From assembly GCA_016839845.1 (NCBI GenBank), contig JAEOTL010000126.1, positions 1 through 8,401 on the forward strand: 8,401 nt of DNA. Reading direction: 5' to 3'. Below the pieces are notes generated by a model. It ran no database searches. It saw only the letters and a program-made list of their open reading frames with translations, and was not told the origin of the DNA. The position numbers and the translations under genes were made by a program. This stretch comes from Promethearchaeota archaeon (GTDB lineage: Archaea > Asgardarchaeota > Lokiarchaeia > Sigynarchaeales > SOKP01). Numbering within the stretch: position 1 is the stretch's first letter; each line of letters begins with the position of its first letter. Shown here in pieces: positions 1 to 6,571 of the stretch.

Positions 1-1036
1 GGATTAATTTATCTACTACTTCTTTACTATGAACTGTTCTTGTGGTAGGTTCTTTATCCGAAAAAGTGATGGATTTTTTGCTTTGAATTGCATCCATATT
101 AATACATTCAGCATCGAATTCCTGTAATTCATCTAAATGTGTCTCAACATAACGGAATGCACCTCTCAAAAAAGCCTCTTCGCACCCGAAGGATATTAAC
201 CTTATTTCATAGCCTTCTGGAATGATTTCTTTATGTTGTTTAAGATATCTTCCAAGTGCCATAATTATGGCAATTGCACTCAAATTATCTACGGCACCCG
301 GTACTTTATTGGCCATTTCTCCTGGACTTACAAAAAAGAGTAAAAGGACTAATGGAATGGCTCCGATTATTAACATCCAAAGTGCTAAATTAAAGAATAT
401 ATTATAAATCACTATAGGGTTCAATAAGAATATAAAGGTGCTTATAATGAAGAACATCAGAGATGTTAAAAACCAAAGAAATAGAATCCCTAAACCTAAA
501 AGATTTACTATTATGTAACCAAATTTTAAATACCTTAGGAGGTTGAATTGTAGAGCACTGTCATGATGACCTGAAAAAATTATAATTTTCTTAAGGTTTT
601 CACCAGATTTTATTCTACCTACAACATTTTGAGAGTCTTTTTTCTTAAATAGGGGATCGATAAATTCCTTGTAGTTAAAAAATTCCTCCCAAGCTATTAA
701 AACTGCTAGAAATGTTAACCCTAATGTTATACCTGCTAATAGTATTATCCAATATGAATTTAGAAATAATTTAATTAGAAAAAATAAAGTAAAGGATACT
801 AATACAGCAAAAATGGATATTTTTATCCAGCCTAAAGCTGCTCTTGGGTGACAATTAAACGGTTCTATTATCACCTCATCGCAAGTTTTAGCAAGTTCAT
901 TTTTAATTATCTGGGCACTTTTAGCTTCTTGAGGACTACAAGGCATCCTTGGTCCGCATTCATCAATAATAGTTTGTATTATATTGGCCATATATTTGGA
1001 ATCTTCTTGAGAGATCTTGACTTCTATAAAACTCAC
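1..1036 (-). CDS. Membrane-bound M28 family zinc peptidase, C-terminus cut by the window edge
   Basis: Partial gene, 345 residues visible and continuing past the left edge. It is predicted to be a two-zinc aminopeptidase anchored in the membrane. Visible M28 motifs, counting from a GTG start at 1036, are GHHDS (H157), PGAVDN (bridging D250), FGCEEA (E286 general base, E287 ligand) and NMDAI (D315). The last metal-binding His would lie off the edge. Hydrophobic helices lie at about 71-115, before the catalytic domain, and at about 172-235, between H157 and D250, where soluble M28 enzymes have only a short loop. The N-terminal part (ECGPRMPCS, then a charged helix) looks like the lead-in seen in related archaeal proteins. 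The start is uncertain. GTG 1036 keeps a coding-like stretch (EVKISQEDSKYM), but ATG 991 is possible and would suit a TATA-like box near 1040-1048. Neither has a clear ribosome site. Family call is firm; substrate unknown. Confidence 0.88.
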   Translation of the reverse strand, partial: MSFIEVKISQEDSKYMANIIQTIIDECGPRMPCSPQEAKSAQIIKNELAKTCDEVIIEPFNCHPRAALGWIKISIFAVLVSFTLFFLIKLFLNSYWIILLAGITLGLTFLAVLIAWEEFFNYKEFIDPLFKKKDSQNVVGRIKSGENLKKIIIFSGHHDSALQFNLLRYLKFGYIIVNLLGLGILFLWFLTSLMFFIISTFIFLLNPIVIYNIFFNLALWMLIIGAIPLVLLLFFVSPGEMANKVPGAVDNLSAIAIIMALGRYLKQHKEIIPEGYEIRLISFGCEEAFLRGAFRYVETHLDELQEFDAECINMDAIQSKKSITFSDKEPTTRTVHSKEVVDKLI

Positions 1037-1235
1037 CAGTATATAATTTTGAGAAGTAATAGTAAAAAAATTGGAAATTTTAAAAACCTATTCTTAAGAT
1101 CTGGAGTTTTCGACATGATTGAAAAACCATAGATGGTTCAAAAAAGAAGGATGAATATTAATGGTGTGTTAAAATTTTTATGTAGTTTTATTGTATATTA
1201 TTATTAGCAAAAAGAATTATTATACTAATTTTAAT
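1037..1235. promoter_or_regulatory. Divergent intergenic region with probable promoters
   Basis: This 199-base, very AT-rich gap separates two divergent genes, so it should hold promoters in both directions. TATA-like stretches are at 1193-1200 (plus) and about 1040-1048 (minus, TTATATA). The plus-strand gene has no visible Shine-Dalgarno site before its ATG at 1236, which would fit a short-leader or leaderless transcript. In AT-rich DNA such boxes arise easily by chance, so only the existence of promoters here is reasonably safe, not their exact positions. Confidence 0.35.
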
Positions 1236-2084
1236 ATGGCTGAGTCTTATAAGGTTCTTGAAGTTACTTGTCCTTCTTGCGGGGAGAAAAAGAATATTAA
1301 TGTACCATCAGCGATTTTCTCACAAAAAAAGTTTGGTACAGTAAAAATTCAAGTACCTATGAACGCTGTATGTTCAGAACACCAGTTCATAGTATTTGTA
1401 GATATAAAAGGAGTTGTAAGAGGGTACGAGAAAATAGATTTACATATGGCCTCAATTACTCCAGAAGAAGCAGGGGAAACCGAACGAGGATTAAATTTTC
1501 GAAGCTTAATTCAGATATTCGGATTATATGGGATTTTTAGCCTAATCCACGCAAAAATCTTTAATTATCCGGCATATATCCTTAAAGATAAAAAATTTGA
1601 TATCACGGAGGAGACCTTGAATACCATTGGGGATATGATATTACCAGAGAGTATTAGCGGAAGTAAAACGATTTACATAATTGATGATTCTGATCTTAGT
1701 AAATTGAAGATAACGGGAAAAGATAAACTTGTGATGGACACTCAGCAGCACATTTTTCAAACACCATGGACCACAAAGTTGAAGTTCGAAGAGGAGATAT
1801 TAGAAAGGGCACTAGGAATTTTTGATGAACAAGAACAGATTAAACTACTTCAGCAGGATATTGCCAAATTGATTGGTGAAGCTAACCACGCATCATATAT
1901 TCTCCAAAATGTTAAGGAGATTTATGAAGATGAGTTAGTTGAAGAATTATCAAAAGAATTAAAAATTAGGAAAATAACCAGTTACCGTTTGAGCTTAATT
2001 AAGGAATACCTTAAGCGAAATGTCTCAGTAAAACTAGTTTCAAAAATAAAGAGCAGAGTAGGAGAATTTTTAAGTATAATCTGA
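1236..2084 (+). CDS. Zinc-ribbon protein of unknown function, Asgard-type
   Basis: A 282-residue soluble protein that I cannot assign a function. Residues 1-70 look like a small metal-binding beta domain: C12-x2-C15 (TCPSCGEKK) paired with C46-x2-H49 (AVCSEHQF), followed by strand-rich FIVFVDIKGVVRGYEKID. Similar N-terminal domains occur, as far as I recall, in many Lokiarchaeia-like hypothetical proteins. The middle (about 85-175) is mixed alpha/beta, with a hydrophobic stretch near 93-105 too short and mixed to be a confident membrane helix. The C-terminal 100 residues are charged and helical (EEEILERAL, DELVEELSKELK), possibly a short coiled coil. I chose ATG 1236 (MAESYK) over an in-frame TTG at 1191, because the extra residues are low-complexity and unlike the rest. 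It is divergent from the M28 peptidase and 105 bases before the LsrF-like gene. Being a real gene is well supported; function is not. Confidence 0.85.
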   Translation: MAESYKVLEVTCPSCGEKKNINVPSAIFSQKKFGTVKIQVPMNAVCSEHQFIVFVDIKGVVRGYEKIDLHMASITPEEAGETERGLNFRSLIQIFGLYGIFSLIHAKIFNYPAYILKDKKFDITEETLNTIGDMILPESISGSKTIYIIDDSDLSKLKITGKDKLVMDTQQHIFQTPWTTKLKFEEEILERALGIFDEQEQIKLLQQDIAKLIGEANHASYILQNVKEIYEDELVEELSKELKIRKITSYRLSLIKEYLKRNVSVKLVSKIKSRVGEFLSII

Positions 2085-2179
2085 CTTGTTTGAAAGATAA
2101 AAAATCTCCACTAGAGTAAAAATAAAATAAAGATCGTTAATTATCTTATTAGATTAAACTATAAACTAAAAATTTAATT

Positions 2180-2184
2180 GGTGA
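2180..2184 (+). promoter_or_regulatory. Ribosome binding site GGTGA that sets the start of the LsrF-like gene
   Basis: GGTGA is the archaeal-type match to the 16S rRNA 3' end. It stands five bases before ATG 2190. It supports that ATG over the in-frame GTG at 2181 and TTG at 2178, which fall inside or before the site. The upstream gap 2085-2184 is AT-rich with several possible TATA boxes (for example around 2138-2146), none decisive. Confidence 0.6.
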
Positions 2185-2189
2185 ATGTT

Positions 2190-2972
2190 ATGGATTGGGG
2201 AATGCAGAATCGGTTTTCCAGAATTATTAAACCTAAATCTGGACATTGCGTAATGTTAGCAGTAGATCATGGCTATTTTGGGAATATTCCAGGCCAATTG
2301 AAATGTTTCGGCGACTTAAATCCTCTATTTCAGTATGCAGATGCCTTAATGCTCACTCGAGGAATGTTACGAAGTTGTGTTTCTCCAGATTTTGATATTC
2401 CAATCGTGTTGAGGGTTTCTGCGGGAGCAAGCATGTTGAAGGAACTTTCAAATGAAGAAATTAATGTAACAATTGAAGATGCAATAAGATTAAATGTTTC
2501 AGCTATTACTTGTTCAATCTTTGTTGGGGGAGAGTTTGAGAAACAAAGTTTAATGAACCTCTCAAAATTAGTTAATTGGTCTCATGAATATGGCATCCCA
2601 ACTTTGGCAGTAACTGCAGTTGGGAGAGAAATGGTTAGAGATGATAGGTATTTGGGAATGGCTAGTAGAATGGCCGCTGAAATGGGAGCTACATTTGTAA
2701 AAACATATTATTGCGAGAATTTTGAGAATGTTACGAGTATTTGTCCCGTCCCTATAGTAATTGCGGGAGGTAAAAAAATACCTGAACACGATGCTCTCCA
2801 AATGGCTAAAAATGCTATTGATGGGGGTGCTGTAGGTGTCGATATGGGGCGCAATATTTTTCAAAGTGATTCTCCTATTGGAATGATTAAAGCAGTTCGG
2901 TCTATTGTACATGACAATAATTCTGTAGATGAAGCCTTTAAGATTTATGAAGAAGGACCTAAGGGATTATAA
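2190..2972 (+). CDS. LsrF-like class I aldolase/thiolase (DeoC/FbaB superfamily)
   Basis: A 260-residue TIM-barrel enzyme of the class I aldolase superfamily, closest in my memory to LsrF. LsrF is the thiolase that moves an acetyl group from phosphorylated 3-hydroxy-2,4-pentanedione to CoA in autoinducer-2 breakdown. Matching landmarks are DWGMQNRFSRI at the N-terminus, VMLAVDHGYF (18-30 region), LTRGMLRS, the strand TFVKTYY with K171 as the likely Schiff-base lysine, PVPIVIAGGKK and VDMGRNIFQSD near residues 217-227, a phosphate-binding end of the barrel. Length is slightly shorter than bacterial LsrF because the N-terminal extension is absent. No other lsr gene (transporter, kinase, isomerase) is in the window, so an AI-2 role cannot be assumed. 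A related aldolase reaction on a phosphorylated keto-sugar is equally possible. It ends 64 bases from the convergent dehydrogenase gene. Confidence 0.9.
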   Translation: MDWGMQNRFSRIIKPKSGHCVMLAVDHGYFGNIPGQLKCFGDLNPLFQYADALMLTRGMLRSCVSPDFDIPIVLRVSAGASMLKELSNEEINVTIEDAIRLNVSAITCSIFVGGEFEKQSLMNLSKLVNWSHEYGIPTLAVTAVGREMVRDDRYLGMASRMAAEMGATFVKTYYCENFENVTSICPVPIVIAGGKKIPEHDALQMAKNAIDGGAVGVDMGRNIFQSDSPIGMIKAVRSIVHDNNSVDEAFKIYEEGPKGL

Positions 2973-2982
2973 AATAATTTTC

Positions 2983-2994
2983 TTTTTTTTTTTT
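2983..2994 (+). terminator. Oligo-T terminator after the LsrF-like gene
   Basis: Twelve consecutive T on the plus strand begin ten bases after the TAA stop. Archaeal RNA polymerase stops at U-rich tracts without needing a hairpin, and none is seen here. It lies in the 64-base gap between convergent genes. The minus strand of the same gap has no comparable T run, so it does not obviously stop the dehydrogenase transcript. Confidence 0.7.
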
Positions 2995-3036
2995 GTTAGG
3001 ATTTTTTCAGATTTAGTAACCCAGAATCATTTATAT

Positions 3037-4083
3037 TTATGAAAAAGGCTGAAGAATTACCTTTAAAGACTCCTTCGCTTCACAAACTATTTTAAATGCC
3101 TCTGTAGCATCACTAAGAGGAAATCTGTGTGAAATTAAGCCCACTACATTAATTTTATTTGATTGGATCCACGTATATGCTTCATCGAGGTCTTGTGGTG
3201 CTGCACCATAGGATGTCATAATGGTAATCTCATTTCTCCAATAGTTATTAATAGGTACCTCAAGATTAATACCTGGCTCTGGAACAGCAAAAAATACAAT
3301 CTTACTTCCTGGGGCAGCACACTCTAAAGCTTGATTTGCTGCTGATGTAGCCCCAGTACATACTATTATTATATCTGCTAACCTAGAGTTATTTACTTCT
3401 TTGATTCTACTGGGAAGATCCACGTTTGCATTAAATACAGCATCTGCACCAAATTCTTTTGCTTTTTGAAGACTGTACTCATTGATATCGGTTGCAATGA
3501 CTTTTTCAGCACCTTTAAGTTTTGCTAGTTGGATATGGAGAATACCTGAAGTCCCGCATCCAAGAATTAAAACTGTCTTTCCCTCCATTACATCAGCCTG
3601 TCTTTGTGCCCGACACACACAACCTAGTGGTTCTATAAAAACTGCCTCTTCATAGGAAACATCCTCATCTAAAACATATACTCCTTTTTTTTCAATGTTA
3701 ATTCTTGGTATTCTAACAAATTCAGCAAAACCCCCCGGATCGTAATTAGTATTATGAAGTAAATCACATGCAGTTTGATGACCTTGCTTACAATAATGAC
3801 ACTCAAAGCAAGGGACATGGTGAGAGACGAAAACGCGATCCCCTACCTTCAAACGCTTCACATCATCACTTTTTTCAACAATATCTCCCGCAATTTCATG
3901 ACCCAATATCAATGAATCAACACCGAGTTTCTTCATTTTAGCGAAGCGATAGTATTCAAGTATATCTGAACCACAAATTCCCGATCCTTTTACTTGAACT
4001 AAAATTTCTCCTGGACCAATAGCAGGTTTAGGAATCTCATCTTCTCTTACATCCTTATTGTTAAAATATCTCGCAACTTTCAT
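3037..4083 (-). CDS. NAD-dependent zinc alcohol dehydrogenase (MDR; sorbitol/threonine dehydrogenase-like)
   Basis: A 348-residue medium-chain dehydrogenase of usual family length, expected to oxidise a secondary alcohol, polyol or hydroxy-amino acid with NAD in the cytoplasm. Catalytic zinc ligands are visible as GICGSD (C37), GHE (H62, E63) and EPLGC (E151). Structural zinc ligands are the four Cys in PCFECHYCKQGHQTAC (C92, C95, C98, C106). The Rossmann motif is LGCGTSG (175-180), and D199 in ATDINEYS marks NAD rather than NADP preference. I chose ATG 4083 (MKVARYF, the usual start of this family). It has CGTGA five bases upstream, the same spacing as the GGTGA site at 2180. A GTG at 4092 would add three residues and overlap the previous stop. 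It is the second gene of a coupled pair with the DUF1028 gene. Exact substrate cannot be read from sequence. Confidence 0.93.
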   Translation of the reverse strand: MKVARYFNNKDVREDEIPKPAIGPGEILVQVKGSGICGSDILEYYRFAKMKKLGVDSLILGHEIAGDIVEKSDDVKRLKVGDRVFVSHHVPCFECHYCKQGHQTACDLLHNTNYDPGGFAEFVRIPRINIEKKGVYVLDEDVSYEEAVFIEPLGCVCRAQRQADVMEGKTVLILGCGTSGILHIQLAKLKGAEKVIATDINEYSLQKAKEFGADAVFNANVDLPSRIKEVNNSRLADIIIVCTGATSAANQALECAAPGSKIVFFAVPEPGINLEVPINNYWRNEITIMTSYGAAPQDLDEAYTWIQSNKINVVGLISHRFPLSDATEAFKIVCEAKESLKVILQPFS

Positions 4084-4088
4084 TATCT

Positions 4089-5030
4089 TCACGTTAGTTT
4101 TAGAATTTCTTTTAATTCTTCCTTTGATACCTTCAATAAATCTACTTCAGGAAGTCTTTCTGTGAGAATTCGCCAGTTATTATCAGCATTAAATACTTCT
4201 GCAAACATAGGTAATGCGTCATTAAGCCTATTACTATTAGCAAGAGAGATTGCAGTCCAATACATCATTTCAATATTATTAGGGACTTTTTCTCGTGCAG
4301 CGTTGTATTCCTTTAATGCCTCATTGACATCTCCTTTCTCCATTGCACCATCTCCTTTGTCCATATTTTCATACGCCCTCCAAAGTTTTAATAACCTTCT
4401 AAGTTCTTTTAGGGGTTCATCATGATCCTCAACTCTTATATCTATAGCGGGATCATCCCATTTATTCTTTAATGACTCCCCTTTCACAATTAACAATGCA
4501 GCTGATTGTTTTCCTCTTATATCTCCCCCTTCTGATTCAGCTGCTTCTAAAACTTTTACTATCCTCTCAGGTAAGGGTAATCCTTTATTATTTTCGAATG
4601 CAAATGCCATAGCAGGCCATACTTTATCTGTTAACATCATGTTTGCTTGAACTGAGAAATTTTCTCCATTCACATGTCCAGCATATTTTATACACTTTGA
4701 TCCTGTATGAACTGCAACCCGACCTTTATAGTCTAATAGAGCAACTTGTCTTACTTCTCTTCCCTCATCATCTGAGAGTAATTCTCTTAATGCCTCCTCA
4801 GGAGTCTTCCCTTGTTCCATTAAATCGAGACCACGTAAGCCAAAAGATTTATTTACAAAGGACTGGGTAGCTACAACACCAACACCAGAACGGCCCCAAT
4901 CAACGACCGATCCTACTGAAAAATAATGGCTTTGGACACCTACTCCCATTTCTCCAGTACTTGGATCTCTTGCTACAATAGAATAAGTGTGAGTCAGATG
5001 AGAATTTATATCTTTAATTCCTAAATTCAT
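4089..5030 (-). CDS. DUF1028 family Ntn-hydrolase-like protein with TPR-like tail
   Basis: A 313-residue DUF1028 protein. The family has an Ntn-hydrolase-type fold and is suspected to cleave amide bonds, but I know of no settled substrate. Family landmarks are HTYSIVARDP (15-23), MGVGVQSHYFSVGS, GVVATQSFVN, RQVALLD, HTGSKCIKYAGH (108-119), NMMLTDKVW, GGDIRGKQSAALL (168-180) and the charged DHDEPLKELRRLLKLW. T15 aligns with the Thr right after Met in short homologues; if it is an N-terminal nucleophile, 14 residues would have to be removed. Residues 222-288 form two TPR-like helix pairs (GDVNEALKEYN, then NRLNDALPMF), and the LPEVDLL ending is usual for longer family members. The start ATG 5030 has GGGAG nine bases upstream. 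The stop TGA lies within the ribosome site of the dehydrogenase gene, implying coupled translation. Confidence 0.9.
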   Translation of the reverse strand: MNLGIKDINSHLTHTYSIVARDPSTGEMGVGVQSHYFSVGSVVDWGRSGVGVVATQSFVNKSFGLRGLDLMEQGKTPEEALRELLSDDEGREVRQVALLDYKGRVAVHTGSKCIKYAGHVNGENFSVQANMMLTDKVWPAMAFAFENNKGLPLPERIVKVLEAAESEGGDIRGKQSAALLIVKGESLKNKWDDPAIDIRVEDHDEPLKELRRLLKLWRAYENMDKGDGAMEKGDVNEALKEYNAAREKVPNNIEMMYWTAISLANSNRLNDALPMFAEVFNADNNWRILTERLPEVDLLKVSKEELKEILKLT

Positions 5031-5203
5031 TATTTTAATCTCCCAAACTCTAATAATTAAAATATAATCTATTTTGAGTATTTAACATTATTATGTTAAT
5101 TCAATGAATAAAGTTATAAAACTTGAATGCCACTATCTTTAGATTTTAGGGTGACGTACTATTCATAAAAAAGTTAAAGCTTAGATTAGAATTGATTATA
5201 AAA
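5031..5203 (-). promoter_or_regulatory. Probable promoter and leader for the DUF1028-dehydrogenase pair
   Basis: A 173-base gap between two genes on the same strand. A GGGAG ribosome site is at 5040-5044. On the minus strand a TTTTATAA box (5114-5121) would start RNA about 60 bases before the ATG, leaving room for that site. A second TATA-like stretch at 5060-5069 is too close to allow it. A short T6 run just after the upstream gene could help termination. The ribosome site is clear; the promoter is a guess from spacing. Confidence 0.4.
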
Positions 5204-5842
5204 TTATCTTGCTTTCCTCCTTCGTAGTAACTTAAAAGCGATGTCTGTGCCCATGCCCTGTTTATATGCTAAATCGATCCAAAGCATAGCAAGGGGTTCA
5301 AGAAGTCTAGCATTCTCCAGAGGGCCGGCATCGACCACATCAAAGCCTAACTCTTCTCCTAGATTTCGAACAATCGATTTTGCATCCATATCATCTCCAC
5401 AGATGAAAGTACTCGCACTTTGTGAGCCGTACTGCAGTTTGGTTAGGTTTTCCGCACCGAGAGAATTGAATGCTTTTATAACTTTTGCTGCTTTAGCCCA
5501 TTCAGCAATTTTTTCTGCTGCTGACGTTGTGTGTCCTAATAACAAACCACCTAAATGCGGTGCTACGGCATTAGTGCAATCAATAATTATCTTCCCGGTT
5601 AGATCCCCCACAACTTCGATAGTTTCTTTTACGGCTGACCAGGGTACTGCAAGAACAATAACTTCACCAAATTGAGCTGCTTCTTCATAAGTCCCACCAC
5701 TTACCTTATACTCTGAGGATTTTGCCAGTTTTTCTGCATTGACAGGATCTCGTGATCCGAATATAATCTCATGGTTTTTTCCTGCCCAAATAAACCCTAA
5801 ACCTTTTCCCATACTCCCAGTTCCAATTATTCCGATTTTCAT
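5204..5842 (-). CDS. NADPH:F420 reductase-like protein (F420_oxidored family)
   Basis: A 212-residue Rossmann protein like archaeal F420H2:NADP oxidoreductase, which passes hydride between NADPH and the deazaflavin F420. Seen directly: MKIGIIGTGSMG (GxGxxG at 7-12), then FGSRDP (S30, R31), the Ser-Arg pair expected to hold the NADP 2'-phosphate, LAVPW after the fourth strand (64-68), IIDCTNAV (86-93), KAFNSLGAENL (123-133) and a helical end with LEPLAMLWIDLAYKQG. Length fits the family. Many members of this family may use other hydride partners, so F420 use is likely rather than shown; no F420 biosynthesis gene is in the window. The start ATG 5842 is fixed by a GAGGT site seven bases upstream; an in-frame upstream extension to 5872 is not coding-like. 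It stands alone, with gaps of 173 and 108 bases on either side. Confidence 0.85.
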   Translation of the reverse strand: MKIGIIGTGSMGKGLGFIWAGKNHEIIFGSRDPVNAEKLAKSSEYKVSGGTYEEAAQFGEVIVLAVPWSAVKETIEVVGDLTGKIIIDCTNAVAPHLGGLLLGHTTSAAEKIAEWAKAAKVIKAFNSLGAENLTKLQYGSQSASTFICGDDMDAKSIVRNLGEELGFDVVDAGPLENARLLEPLAMLWIDLAYKQGMGTDIAFKLLRRRKAR

Positions 5843-5849
5843 AAAAAAT

Positions 5850-5854
5850 ACCTC
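5850..5854 (-). promoter_or_regulatory. Ribosome binding site of the F420 reductase-like gene
   Basis: GAGGT on the minus strand sits seven bases before ATG 5842. It decides this start against an upstream in-frame codon at 5872, because that longer start would put the site inside the gene. Confidence 0.7.
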
Positions 5855-5870
5855 GAAAATTAAATCTATC

Positions 5871-5879
5871 AAAAAAAAA
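5871..5879 (-). terminator. T9 tract between two transcription units
   Basis: Nine T on the minus strand lie 72 bases after the stop of the Cys/His-rich protein gene and 28 bases before ATG 5842. It may end the upstream two-gene transcript. A TATA-like box (ATATAAAT on the minus strand, about 5920-5928) would place it inside the leader of the next gene, where it could instead attenuate that gene. The sequence does not decide between these. Confidence 0.4.
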
Positions 5880-5950
5880 TATGAAAAGCTCGAGTCTAAT
5901 TGAAAATAAAATAGTTGGGTATTTATATCTTGAGCTGTGATCCAATGATA

Positions 5951-6553
5951 TTAGGTTTTTTTTTCACTTATTAAAGTATTAAGTACTTTAATTATTCGTT
6001 TAGTATTAACAATACCACACACGCAAGGTTTTGTTAACTTTTCAGCTGCTTTCTCAATAGTTATTTTTCCTTGCTTTATTAGCTTAACATAATTTGTAAT
6101 TGATTGGGGGGAAACTGTATGATGACCGCACATTGTAGTAATTTCTAATATTTTTTCAGAAGGTAAGGACTCTACTTTAGGTCTAGAAAAAGTCCCTAAT
6201 GAGAAGTGAATAGTATGCGGTTCTAATTCAAGTTCTTTGAGAGCTTCTTCTATTTCAGATATTAATCCACTTACTACAATTGAGATCCCAAAATCTTCTC
6301 TTTTGAGTTCTCGAATTATATTCTTTACTGATTCAAGGTTATCAAAAGCAGCTGTGACAGTAGAGGTAGTAGCCCAAACTACTTCAGATATTATGTTTAC
6401 GGGATTATATTTTTTCATAATTTCTCCTATTTTCACCATCTTTTGATGTGAATCATCATAACTATCGTTAATTCCTGCAGCAAACATGGCTAACATAACA
6501 TAGTCTTCCTTTAAATCTTCTACAGTTCCTTTCCTGTGTAATGTATGAGTCAT
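5951..6553 (-). CDS. Cys/His-rich partner of the Fe-S protein (CGHH...PCVCG), function unknown
   Basis: A 200-residue soluble protein without a function I can name. The N-terminus (THTLHRKGT, then KEDYVMLAMFAAGIND) and the C-terminus look strongly conserved in style. The middle (50-120) is alternating helix and strand, ferredoxin-like in feel. The C-terminal third holds TTMCGHHTVSP (C142, H144, H145), a helix with GKITIEKAAEKL (162-173), then KPCVCG (C177, C179). Three Cys and two His could form a metal or cluster site. I recall similar C-termini (CGH plus PCxCG) in uncharacterised bacterial and archaeal proteins, but no experimental role. It lies 18 bases after the Fe-S gene with a strong AAGGAGG site, so the two are almost certainly made together and may form one complex. 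The end is Lys-rich (ISEKKT). Confidence 0.82.
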   Translation of the reverse strand: MTHTLHRKGTVEDLKEDYVMLAMFAAGINDSYDDSHQKMVKIGEIMKKYNPVNIISEVVWATTSTVTAAFDNLESVKNIIRELKREDFGISIVVSGLISEIEEALKELELEPHTIHFSLGTFSRPKVESLPSEKILEITTMCGHHTVSPQSITNYVKLIKQGKITIEKAAEKLTKPCVCGIVNTKRIIKVLNTLISEKKT

Positions 6554-6560
6554 TTTTATT

Positions 6561-6567
6561 CCTCCTT
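6561..6567 (-). promoter_or_regulatory. Strong ribosome binding site AAGGAGG
   Basis: AAGGAGG on the minus strand stands seven bases before ATG 6553 and starts five bases after the stop of the Fe-S gene. It is the best match to the anti-Shine-Dalgarno sequence in the window. It fixes the start of the Cys/His-rich protein and supports high translation of the second gene of the pair. Confidence 0.8.
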
Positions 6568-6571
6568 CATC

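Noticed and set aside
222..407. Plus-strand open frame of 61 codons
   Set aside because: Antisense shadow of the PGAVDN region of the M28 peptidase.
848..1132. Plus-strand open frame of 94 codons
   Set aside because: It lies antisense to the N-terminal part of the M28 peptidase gene, whose motifs are unmistakable on the minus strand. Its own protein has no family features.
2568..2912. Minus-strand open frame of 114 codons
   Set aside because: Antisense to the LsrF-like gene; Ser/Asn/His-rich composition typical of a shadow frame.
5241..5675. Plus-strand open frame of 144 codons
   Set aside because: Antisense to the F420 reductase-like gene, which has clear motifs and a ribosome site on the other strand.
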